From: Flemingiibacterium sp045635785
Lineage (GTDB): Bacteria; Bacillota; Clostridia; Oscillospirales; CAG-272
DNA: 9,881 nt
NCBI GenBank assembly: GCA_045635785.1
Contig: JAZTWJ010000090.1
Span: forward strand, 1 to 9,881
Direction: 5' to 3'
In this document: positions 1 through 7,411 of the stretch, piece after piece
How positions within the stretch are numbered: position 1 is the stretch's first letter
Layout: each line of letters starts with the position of its first letter
The notes under the pieces: model-generated
Seen by the model: only the letters and a program-made list of their open reading frames with translations
The model's database searches: none
Told to the model about the DNA's origin: nothing
Translations under genes and position numbers: made by a program

Positions 1-3000
1 AGTCGATCAGCGTCAGCGTGCCGTCGGGATTCTCATAAAAGCAGTCAATGACACCCTGCACGAGAATGCTCTCGCCCGAAAGCTCGGATTTCAGCTCATC
101 TTCGGCGGTGAAATTTTCGGCGGGTAGCTTGACATTAAAGCGATGCTCGCGGTAGACCTTCGGTGAAGCGGAAATTTCCGCAAAAAGTTCACTTGCAAAA
201 AAGCCTGCCGCTTGTTTGATGTTGACAAGCTCCGCGGCGCGGGGCGTGATGAAGCGCATCTGTGAAAGTCTTGCAATTTCTTCACCGACGAGGCTCTGCA
301 GATCTTTTTTGTTCGTGTTAAATTGGGAAAAATCGCAGAATTGCATGAACAGGTGCGTGGCGGTTCCGCGCTCGGATGCGGTGGCACCGTCCGTTTTTTC
401 TTCAAGGAATAGCGGTCGCATCTGCGTCAGATCCATCGCAGGTGCATCGTCTGACAGCACGGCGGCATCCTCGTCAAGCACCGTGGGATACAGTTCCGAT
501 ACGGAGAGCTTGGCAGGGAGCCTTGCCGCATGGGCATGGGGATATTCGAAACCGAATCGCTCTCTGACCAGCGAGCGAAGCGCATCGGTTGCGATGGGGT
601 CAGTTTGCTCGGATTTTGTTTGTTCTTCAGATTCAACGATTTCTCTTGCGATCTCCAAGGTGAATGGCTTTTCTCCCTTGTGCGCCTCGAGCGCAAGCAA
701 GATCCACCGTAAATAACCGCAGTTTTGCAGGATCGTATGTCGTGACAGAAAGGCGGCTTCTCTGGAAATGTTATCAAGCAACTTTTCGGGATCCTTGGAT
801 ATTCCCGTTACATAAAGACGTTCCCTTGCGCGGGTCATTGCCACATACAAAACGCGCATTTCTTCTTCCAGCTGTGCACAGGAAAGTCGATGGATGATTG
901 CCTGTCTGATAGGGGTGTCATAGCGCGCGAATCCCGTTTCATCGGACAGCTTGAAGGCAATGCCAAGAGAGCGTTCGATGACGACATTTGCTTTTAAATC
1001 CTGATCGTTGAATTTACCGCCCGTGCCGCAAATAAAGCAGACGGGATATTCTAGGCCTTTTGAATGATGGATGGTGATGAGCTTGACCGCATCGCCAGAT
1101 TCTCCCTCCACCTTCGCATTTTCGAGGGTGGCTTTTTCCGCGAGAATGTCGTTGATATAGCGAATGAAGTTATACAGTCCCTTGAAAGAGGAACTTTCAA
1201 AGCGACGGGCGTATTCGTACAGCAGCATCAGATTGGCGCGGCGCGTGCCGCCGTCGTGAATCAGCGAAAGCAGATCGGTATCCGTATAAACAAGCCATAA
1301 AAGCTTATCTACGGGCATCCCCGTCGCTTTTTCGCGCCAACGGTCTAGCATTTGTAAAAAGGCTTGTCCCTTTTCAAAATGCTCATTTTCCGAATAAAAG
1401 CGAAGCGCATCAAACAGCGTGCCTTCGGGATGGGTTTTACGAATGCAGATCAGCTCATCCAGCGTAAAGCCGAAAACGGGGCTGCGCAGAGCACCCGCAA
1501 GATAAATATCACGAGTGGGATTGTCGATGATGCAAATGAGACTGAGTGCCAAAAGCACCTCTGCATTTTCGAAGAAATCGCCGCTTGATTCGTTATACAG
1601 CGGAATATTAAATTTTTGAAATGCGGCATCGAATGCGGTGGAGCGTGACTTTGCAGAGCGCATTAAAATGGCAATATCGGATGGACGGATGGGAGTGCCG
1701 TCATCTTTTTTGCCATCCTTTAATAATTTTTTCACCTCGTTGGCGACCCACATCGCCTCCCGCTCGGAAACATCCTCGCCTTCCTCCGCTTCCTCGCCCG
1801 AAATTACCGCGACGTGAACGGGAACCCCTTGCTCATCGCCGATCTTTGCATGCTTTAGAAGATCCTCGGAATAAAATGGCACTTCGCCTCTGTCATGGGT
1901 GAACAGGCAGGCGGAAACAATGTTGGCGAAGTCGATGACGGGCGCATCGCAACGGAAGTTTTCCGCAAGGAAAACAGCCGCGCCCTTTTCAATGGGAAGA
2001 TCGGGATCGGCCACTCTGCCGAAACGGTTTCGATAATCTGAGAAAATGTTTGGCATGGAGCCGCGAAAGCCGTAAATGGACTGCTTGATATCGCCCACCA
2101 TAAAGCGATTGTGCCCGTTGGAAACGGCGGCGAAAATGGCATCCTGCACGGCGTTTACGTCTTGATATTCGTCTATGTAAATTTCATCAAACCGCTCCGA
2201 AACCGCTTTTGCTGTTGCGGTGGGAACCTCATCTTTCAATAGAAGCCCATAGGCAAGTCGCTCAAGATCGCCGAAATCAAGTAGGGATCGGCGCTTTTTT
2301 TCCGCTTGGAATCGTGTGAGAAATTCGCCGAGAAGCGTGTGCAGCTTGCGAAGCATTGCGGCGGTATCCAAGCTGTTTTTTGCGATGATGTCATCGGAGA
2401 GGGAGAAAAATTTTTCGGTCAGCTTCTTGCGATCGGCATGGAAGTCAGTCCGCAGAGATTTCGCTGTTTCAACCTCCTCGGGCAGCTCCGCACCGCGAAT
2501 TGTACCGAGCTTTGTGATGGCAAAGCCACGGCAAAGCGCACGCATTTCCCTGTAGCTCTTTGTCATAAGAAGTGCGTCCATAAAGTTCACATCCGCTTTG
2601 AATGCAGGGGCATACTTTGCGTTCATTTTTTCGTCGGTTTCGAAAAATTCGATCATTTGTGCAAAATAGCCGCGATGCTCGCAAAGCTTTGCACGGACGG
2701 CTTCCATGATCACTTTTCCGCACCGCGTCGTCTCAAAGGGGCGCGCCGCATCTGCCTCCAGCTCCTCGGCAAAGGCTTTGATAAAGTCGATGTGCTCGGT
2801 GAAGCTTTGCAGCGAATTCTCGATCTTGAGGAAAATATCCGCAAGACGATCATCCGAGCTGCCGTCCAAAAAAATGTCGGCAAAGGCGCCGAAATTCTCG
2901 ATGGGGCGCGCGACATTGTCAGCGTAATAGTCCTCGAGAAGCACGTCCATCATGCTTTTTCGAAGCAGTTTGATCTCCGCCTCGTCGGCGATGCGGAAAT

Positions 3001-3361
3001 CTCCCATTCCGCCGATTTCGCCGCCGTTTTCCCGAAGAAGCTCCAGACAAAAGCTGTGAATGGTACAGATCTTTGCTCGATCCAACGAAAGAAGCTGTTT
3101 TGTCAGCCGTTTATTCGCTGGATCGTTTGCCAGAGCGGTGCGTATTGCATCGGAAATGCGCTCCTTTAATTCACCCGCCGCCGCCTTTGTGTAGGTGACG
3201 ATGAGCATACGGGAAATATCCGCGCCCTCATCGGTGAGACGGCGAATGATGCGCTCGGTCAGAACGGCAGTTTTTCCCGAGCCTGCGCCTGCCGAGACGA
3301 GCAGATCACGTCCTCTTGTGACGATGGCTTCGGTTTGTGCGGCTGTCCAAATTCTATTCAT
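1..3361 (-). CDS. addA: ATP-dependent helicase/nuclease subunit A (AddA), C-terminus cut by window edge
   Basis: AddA is the UvrD-type helicase and nuclease subunit of the AddAB complex, which unwinds and resects double-strand breaks for RecA loading. The reading frame is open for all 1120 codons visible. All superfamily 1A motifs can be read: Q motif around W5-Q9, Walker A SAGAGSGKT (23-31), motif Ia TYTKAAAGELKERI (56-69), IHSFCL (101-106), the AddA-typical FRIADEAEI (122-130), motif II IDEYQDVN with D397/E398, motif III GDIKQSIYGFR (423-433), motif IV AENFRC (466-471), motif V TIHHSKGLE (763-771) and motif VI YVAMTRARER with R844. The C-terminal RecB-like nuclease domain begins to show as QGVIDCFYENPDG (from 1102) and LTLID; D1106 and D1120 are metal-ligand candidates. 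The window stops just before the expected YKTD, so probably some 60-100 residues are missing. The ATG at 3361 lies inside the end of addB (8-bp overlap) with a purine-rich ribosome site upstream, indicating translational coupling. Confidence 0.97.
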   Translation of the reverse strand, partial: MNRIWTAAQTEAIVTRGRDLLVSAGAGSGKTAVLTERIIRRLTDEGADISRMLIVTYTKAAAGELKERISDAIRTALANDPANKRLTKQLLSLDRAKICTIHSFCLELLRENGGEIGGMGDFRIADEAEIKLLRKSMMDVLLEDYYADNVARPIENFGAFADIFLDGSSDDRLADIFLKIENSLQSFTEHIDFIKAFAEELEADAARPFETTRCGKVIMEAVRAKLCEHRGYFAQMIEFFETDEKMNAKYAPAFKADVNFMDALLMTKSYREMRALCRGFAITKLGTIRGAELPEEVETAKSLRTDFHADRKKLTEKFFSLSDDIIAKNSLDTAAMLRKLHTLLGEFLTRFQAEKKRRSLLDFGDLERLAYGLLLKDEVPTATAKAVSERFDEIYIDEYQDVNAVQDAIFAAVSNGHNRFMVGDIKQSIYGFRGSMPNIFSDYRNRFGRVADPDLPIEKGAAVFLAENFRCDAPVIDFANIVSACLFTHDRGEVPFYSEDLLKHAKIGDEQGVPVHVAVISGEEAEEGEDVSEREAMWVANEVKKLLKDGKKDDGTPIRPSDIAILMRSAKSRSTAFDAAFQKFNIPLYNESSGDFFENAEVLLALSLICIIDNPTRDIYLAGALRSPVFGFTLDELICIRKTHPEGTLFDALRFYSENEHFEKGQAFLQMLDRWREKATGMPVDKLLWLVYTDTDLLSLIHDGGTRRANLMLLYEYARRFESSSFKGLYNFIRYINDILAEKATLENAKVEGESGDAVKLITIHHSKGLEYPVCFICGTGGKFNDQDLKANVVIERSLGIAFKLSDETGFARYDTPIRQAIIHRLSCAQLEEEMRVLYVAMTRARERLYVTGISKDPEKLLDNISREAAFLSRHTILQNCGYLRWILLALEAHKGEKPFTLEIAREIVESEEQTKSEQTDPIATDALRSLVRERFGFEYPHAHAARLPAKLSVSELYPTVLDEDAAVLSDDAPAMDLTQMRPLFLEEKTDGATASERGTATHLFMQFCDFSQFNTNKKDLQSLVGEEIARLSQMRFITPRAAELVNIKQAAGFFASELFAEISASPKVYREHRFNVKLPAENFTAEDELKSELSGESILVQGVIDCFYENPDGTLTLID

Positions 3362-6300
3362 AGTTGCCCTCGCCTCCTTTTTTGCTGACGTGACTCTTTC
3401 TGCATACGGGTTTTAATTCGCAGTATTGGCAAGCGTTGTGTTTTTTATTTTTCATCGGATGGGCGGAGGCATGTCCCGCTTTGATCTCGCATCCGATTTT
3501 TTGAATGGTGTTCTCTATGGAGTTTAACAGCTTTCCAAAGCTTTCAAGCGAGCATAGTGCATCGGTTTTGTAAAAATCGCCGTCTTTTTTTGTTTTGACA
3601 GGAAGATATTTACCCGAAAGATCCCGCTCCATCGCCGCCAATACATCGCGGTCGTCAAGCAGAAGCCCTCGCCTTGAAAGCCCGTCCGAAATCTTTTCCT
3701 TCACTTCTTCGGGAGAAATTTCTGCCTCCAATGTCAGCGGCTTGATTTTTGCACCGAAATACAGCACACCTGCGGGGACGATCACCGTATCCTGCGGTAC
3801 GGCAAGCGCGCTTCCCGATTTATTGCCGTTTTTCCAGATGGAGAACAGATAAAGAAGCATTTGGAGATTGAGTCCCATTGCCACATCATCCATGGAAAAC
3901 TCCTTCGCGCCTGTCTTATAATCTACCACGCGTACATAACGCTTGCCGTCCTTTTCCATGGTATCCACGCGGTCGGCGATGCCGTAGATATACGCGGATG
4001 TTCCGTCGCCAAGGGGAACCGAAAGGGGCTCAACCGTCTGTTCATCGGGTTTAGGAAAGCGAATGGGAAGCTCACAGCATGCGGGCGCAAATTCGCTTTG
4101 CGAAAATTCCGCCGCCAAATTTTTGCAAAGGATCAATGACGAACGGCGAAGTCGTGCAAACAGATGGGCAAGGCGCGAGCCCTTGTAATCGGGTGCGATC
4201 TTTGCAACGGTGGTCATGTAGTCAGCGATGAGATCATCCACAAGATGATCGATCTCCGCCTCGCTCATTGCCTCGCTTATTGATGCGCGGGCGACAAACA
4301 GCTCCAGAATATGATGCACGAAAATGCCGATATTGCCCGCATCAAATTTTGCCTTTTCGGGAGATGCAAGCCCAAGAATATATTTGCAATAATATGAAAA
4401 ATGGCAGAGTACATAGGAATCCAGCCTGCCCTGTGTCAAGGCGAGATCTCCACCCGAGATCCTCTCGCAGGTGTCGGGATTGAGCTGCACATCGTCATCG
4501 CATAGGGGAATGGACAGCTTTGCAAGTCTGTCCGCCGCCGTCAATTGAGCGTATTCGCGCAGAGCTGCGCCAAGGGGCGTATTGCCGGCTTCTGCCGTAA
4601 ATTCCAAAAGATTTCCGCGCCCTTCCATCCGATCCTCGGTGGAAAGCAGGGAATAGATCTCCGTTTTCACCTTTGGGAAAAGCGCCTGCAGGCGGGCGAC
4701 ACCAAGAGACGGCTTCATTTCGTGTCCGGACAGATCGGAACCGGACCAAATGACCGTCACGCTTTCCGAAGCGCAGGTCAGCGCGCGGTAAAAGGCAAAG
4801 CGCTCGTCGGCGGCTTGACTTTCAGCATTGCCCGCAAGCTCGATGCCCACCGAAAGGAGCGTTTCTCGCTCCGCATCGGTCAGAATCCCGTCGGATGACG
4901 GCGCCCCCGGGAAGATCCCCTCATTGGCACCTAAGATATAAACATGCTTTTTTGCCGCGCGGAGCAGGGAAGCATCGCCTGCCGTTACCTCGTCGATGGA
5001 AGCGGGAATGCGTCCGATGTCCGTTTCATCGAAAAGGATCGACAAAAGCTCGGTGAAGATCAAGCCGTCGCAGGGGAAATCGGATAATACCGCAACAAGC
5101 TCGTCCAGCGCACCGATGAGAATTTTCCATAGCTGCCCGAGTTCGGATGCGGCTGTGGGATCGGAAGCGCGCAAAGCATCCGCTTGCTCCTGCAATTTTG
5201 CGGGGATCTCCAATTTCATGAGAAAATTGTAGAGCGCCGTCGCATAGTCCCGCACATTCTCCGCATGCTCAATGGTATCATGAAAATCGGCGAGGGGAAG
5301 CATCAGCTTTTCGCGTATGGTATTGATTTTGTCGAGACGTTTTGCCGCATCCTCGGTGAATATCTCTTTGAATCCGTCGGGATTCATCTCAAAATCAGCA
5401 TTCCAACGGGCAAATCCGCGCAGGCTCCAGCATTCTGCGTAGTTTTCTAAAAGCAGAATGTCATCGGGCGAGATGCCGCAAAGACCCGTTTTCATATAGG
5501 TTATGACATCTTCCGTGCGGAAATTTGTCGCGCGCAGTGAAAATGCCGCAAAAATCAGTCGGATCAACGGCTTGCTTTTGATGTCCGTGCGCTTGGAAAG
5601 AAAGCAGGGGATCCCGTATTTTTCAAAAATGACATCGAGAATACCGTCATAGCGATCCATTCCGCGGGTGATGACGGCAATATCGCGTCGTCTTGCTCCC
5701 TCACGCAGTTTTTTGCAGATATCTGCGGCGGCGGCTTCGCATTCGGCGAAAAGACTGCCGCATGCTATCAAGCGAAGGGCGGTTGTATCCTCTGCGAAGG
5801 CATCCGCCTCGCCTAAATTAAGGGACCAAAGCGATCGCTCCAGATAGCGCAGGGCATCACTCGCCGCACGGAAATTTTCTCGAAGACGCTCGCAAGTCAC
5901 CTGTCCCGAAACGGATTTTGCCATTTGGAACAGAGTATTTGCGGTCTGTCGCTGATTTTCAAAGGGAACCGCAGAAGAATCATTCGGATCAAGACAAAGG
6001 GAAATAGTCACAGATTCCGCTTGGCGCATGATGGCGCGGATGATGGCATATTCCGCAGGCGTGTAGCCATTGAAGGAATCGAGAAACACATGGGCGCCTT
6101 CAAAAAAATTGTGCTTTTGCAAAAGCTCGGCGGCTTTTTCCAAGTCGTCGGCGGCATCCGCGCCGATTTCGGCGGCGAGACGGTTATAAGATGCAAAGAT
6201 CAGAGAAAGATCGGAGAGCTTATCGTGCAGCTCGGTCCCGTCGCCCACCTCCGGCGTTTTCATGGCGCGCTCTAGGGCGGCAGGCGAGATGCGATATGCC

Positions 6301-6686
6301 TTGCATTCGCTGTGTGCGGCAAGTGTTTTTGATACACGGGCGCGGTCAACCTCGGCTTTTCGGCAGAGCATCGGCGCAAGTTCGGTGAGGGTGCGCCACA
6401 TAAGAAGCGAGCGTCCTGCCCGCGATATGTACTGATAGGATAGTCCGCCGTATTCGCGGAAGATGCGATTGGTCAAGCGGCGGAAATTGAGAATTTCAAG
6501 TGCAAGCTGAGATCTTTCGCCAAGAAGGTCCGCCATGCGCTGTTCAGCCTCCACCGCCATCTGCTCGGGTACGAGCAGAAAAACGCGCTTGCCTTTGGTG
6601 AGGGACTCGGCAGCCATTGCGAGCGTTCTGGAAGTTTTACCGCTTCCGGCACGGCCAAAAATAAAGTGGATCATATGCTTTACCAT
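3354..6686 (-). CDS. addB: ATP-dependent helicase/deoxyribonuclease subunit B (AddB)
   Basis: AddB is the second subunit of the AddAB complex; in the family it holds an inactivated helicase fold used for Chi recognition and a second RecB-like nuclease that cuts the other strand. The 1110 residues match the usual size of about 1150. Visible landmarks are the N-terminal Walker A GRAGSGKT (11-18), followed by FLLVPEQM, and the C-terminal nuclease domain with GIADRVDT (D905, D908) and VVDYKTG (D922, Y923, K924). The four cysteines of the family's 4Fe-4S cluster are present: C761 in LCHFSYYCKY, plus CQYCELKPVC at C1086, C1089 and C1095. The domain therefore looks intact. Start choice: Met1 (6686) and Met5 (6674) are both possible. 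Homologues usually begin three to five residues before the F..GR.GSGK motif, which favours Met5 (MIHFIFGRAG). Neither has a normally spaced Shine-Dalgarno. The end overlaps addA by 8 bp. Confidence 0.97.
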   Translation of the reverse strand: MVKHMIHFIFGRAGSGKTSRTLAMAAESLTKGKRVFLLVPEQMAVEAEQRMADLLGERSQLALEILNFRRLTNRIFREYGGLSYQYISRAGRSLLMWRTLTELAPMLCRKAEVDRARVSKTLAAHSECKAYRISPAALERAMKTPEVGDGTELHDKLSDLSLIFASYNRLAAEIGADAADDLEKAAELLQKHNFFEGAHVFLDSFNGYTPAEYAIIRAIMRQAESVTISLCLDPNDSSAVPFENQRQTANTLFQMAKSVSGQVTCERLRENFRAASDALRYLERSLWSLNLGEADAFAEDTTALRLIACGSLFAECEAAAADICKKLREGARRRDIAVITRGMDRYDGILDVIFEKYGIPCFLSKRTDIKSKPLIRLIFAAFSLRATNFRTEDVITYMKTGLCGISPDDILLLENYAECWSLRGFARWNADFEMNPDGFKEIFTEDAAKRLDKINTIREKLMLPLADFHDTIEHAENVRDYATALYNFLMKLEIPAKLQEQADALRASDPTAASELGQLWKILIGALDELVAVLSDFPCDGLIFTELLSILFDETDIGRIPASIDEVTAGDASLLRAAKKHVYILGANEGIFPGAPSSDGILTDAERETLLSVGIELAGNAESQAADERFAFYRALTCASESVTVIWSGSDLSGHEMKPSLGVARLQALFPKVKTEIYSLLSTEDRMEGRGNLLEFTAEAGNTPLGAALREYAQLTAADRLAKLSIPLCDDDVQLNPDTCERISGGDLALTQGRLDSYVLCHFSYYCKYILGLASPEKAKFDAGNIGIFVHHILELFVARASISEAMSEAEIDHLVDDLIADYMTTVAKIAPDYKGSRLAHLFARLRRSSLILCKNLAAEFSQSEFAPACCELPIRFPKPDEQTVEPLSVPLGDGTSAYIYGIADRVDTMEKDGKRYVRVVDYKTGAKEFSMDDVAMGLNLQMLLYLFSIWKNGNKSGSALAVPQDTVIVPAGVLYFGAKIKPLTLEAEISPEEVKEKISDGLSRRGLLLDDRDVLAAMERDLSGKYLPVKTKKDGDFYKTDALCSLESFGKLLNSIENTIQKIGCEIKAGHASAHPMKNKKHNACQYCELKPVCRKSHVSKKGGEGNYE
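3367..3378 (-). promoter_or_regulatory. Ribosome-binding site of addA, inside the addB coding end
   Basis: On the minus strand AGGAGG (3373-3378) is followed by GAGGG (3367-3371), the latter 5 nt before the ATG at 3361. The first element is a strong Shine-Dalgarno match but 11 nt away; the second has normal spacing. Both lie within the last codons of addB, supporting a strong start for addA on a shared transcript. Confidence 0.7.
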
Positions 6687-6713
6687 AGCCTTTGCACAGC
6701 AAAAGCTTCCTTT
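6687..6713 (-). promoter_or_regulatory. addB leader: ribosome site followed by a hairpin that abuts the start codon
   Basis: Read on the minus strand, AAAGGA (6708-6713) is followed at once by a 9-bp hairpin (arms 6699-6707 and 6687-6695, loop 6696-6698; eight Watson-Crick pairs and one G-U), and the ATG at 6686 comes directly after the 3' arm. In linear sequence the ribosome site is too far from either start (21 nt from Met1, 33 nt from Met5). With the hairpin folded it would be brought close: about 0 nt from Met1 or 12 nt from Met5. The pairing is seen directly; the bridging role is inference. Confidence 0.45.
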
Positions 6714-6745
6714 ACAGAAATTTGAGGATTGGAAGAATCTGTGGC

Positions 6746-7282
6746 TTAAAGTAACCAGCGCATTTTATCGTTCATTTTGCAAAAATATTTCCGCTTGAGC
6801 TTAAAAAAGAACGCGTGTCGGATATAAAAGACACCGTCTTCTTGTCTTGCACAGAAAAAGGGGCGGCGCAGATCCGCGGTGATCACAAAAACCGTGCCAC
6901 TTTTTGCAAGCTCTGCCGCAAAGCCTTCGCCAAATGTGCCTGCGTGCGTGATGCAATAGATGCGCTCTCTTTCCATTGCCGAAAGCAGGGCTTGCGAGGA
7001 AAGAATGCGTTTTCCGCCAAAATAATCGCAGATAGCTGCAATCACAAGAATAACGATGACGATGGGAAGAAGGCAGAGAAGAATCGAACAGAGAAAAATT
7101 AAAATCACGCTGGATTCTATGACACGAAATGCAATGGAAGCCCAGCGTGCGATGCGCGTTACAAAAAGAAAGCGTCGAAGGTATGCAGATATGTGGCTGT
7201 ATAAGGCAAAAATCGAGGTTTGACGCAGGCATGAAAGCAGATAACCGATGAATGTTCGTTGTTCAAGCAAATCGAGTTTCAT
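6746..7282 (-). CDS. Unrecognised small membrane protein, first gene of the addB-addA unit
   Basis: I do not recognise this 178-residue protein. Residues 1-55 are basic and amphipathic with several arginines (RRFLFVTRIAR at 36-46). Residues 58-86 are a very hydrophobic run (VILIFLCSILLC then LLPIVIVILVIAAIC), enough for one long membrane helix or a tight helical pair hinged at P73. Residues 88-178 are soluble-looking: a predicted helix around 96-106, then IYCITHAGTFGEGFAAELAKSGTVFVITADL, which reads as strand-loop-helix-strand, then a basic, aromatic end (HAFFFKLKRKYF). No catalytic motif is evident. There is no signal peptide, and the charge pattern suggests the C-terminal part is cytoplasmic. 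It lies 59 bp upstream of addB on the same strand with no terminator between, so it is probably co-transcribed. The ATG at 7282 has no Shine-Dalgarno and lies 8 nt downstream of a TATAAT box. No better in-frame start is visible. That it is a real gene is inferred from its coding context and the lack of competing ORFs of similar quality. Confidence 0.72.
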   Translation of the reverse strand: MKLDLLEQRTFIGYLLSCLRQTSIFALYSHISAYLRRFLFVTRIARWASIAFRVIESSVILIFLCSILLCLLPIVIVILVIAAICDYFGGKRILSSQALLSAMERERIYCITHAGTFGEGFAAELAKSGTVFVITADLRRPFFCARQEDGVFYIRHAFFFKLKRKYFCKMNDKMRWLL

Positions 7283-7290
7283 GTACTTAT

Positions 7291-7319
7291 ATTATATCAA
7301 AATACCGTCTATGATGCAA
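7291..7319 (-). promoter_or_regulatory. Sigma-A-type promoter driving the membrane-protein/addB/addA unit
   Basis: On the minus strand there is a perfect -10 box TATAAT (7291-7296) and, 17 bp upstream, TTGCAT (7314-7319), which keeps the TTG of the -35 consensus. The expected transcription start, about 7 nt after the -10 box, falls only a few bases from the ATG at 7282, implying a leaderless or nearly leaderless message. It is back to back with the promoter of the topoisomerase gene. Confidence 0.6.
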
Positions 7320-7350
7320 GAGAATTTACGGAAATTTTTATGCTTACCTA

Positions 7351-7379
7351 TTTACTTTTGAATAAAAAAGTGGTATAAT
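7351..7379 (+). promoter_or_regulatory. Sigma-A-type promoter of the topoisomerase B gene, with extended -10
   Basis: TTTACT (7351-7356, four of six matches to TTGACA) is separated by 17 bp from a perfect TATAAT (7374-7379). The -10 box is preceded by TGG, giving the TGn extended -10 element. The predicted start near 7386 leaves a leader of about 25 nt that contains the AAAGGA ribosome site. Confidence 0.75.
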
Positions 7380-7398
7380 TATGAAAACGATTGATAGT

Positions 7399-7404
7399 AA
7401 AGGA
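7399..7404 (+). promoter_or_regulatory. Ribosome-binding site that fixes the topoisomerase start at ATG 7412
   Basis: AAAGGA lies 7 nt before ATG 7412, a normal spacing. The in-frame TTG at 7391 would lengthen the protein by 7 residues, but it lies upstream of this site and almost at the predicted transcription start, so the ATG is preferred. Confidence 0.75.
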
Positions 7405-7411
7405 CGAAAAA

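Noticed and set aside
1..4. Apparent truncation of AddA at its nuclease motif
   Set aside because: The frame is open to the window edge, so this is a cut by the window and not a biological truncation.
2306..3169. 287-codon open frame on the plus strand
   Set aside because: It lies entirely inside addA in exact antisense codon register; its openness follows from the scarcity of TTA, CTA and TCA codons in addA. Its translation shows no family motif, while addA shows all its motifs.
6801..7232. 143-codon open frame on the minus strand in another frame of the small membrane-protein gene
   Set aside because: It overlaps the 178-codon gene out of frame, is rich in cysteine, histidine and serine, lacks a ribosome site, and looks like an out-of-frame shadow.
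7391..7411. TTG start giving a 7-residue longer topoisomerase subunit
   Set aside because: The TTG precedes the AAAGGA ribosome site and lies at the predicted transcription start; ATG 7412 has proper spacing and family-like length.
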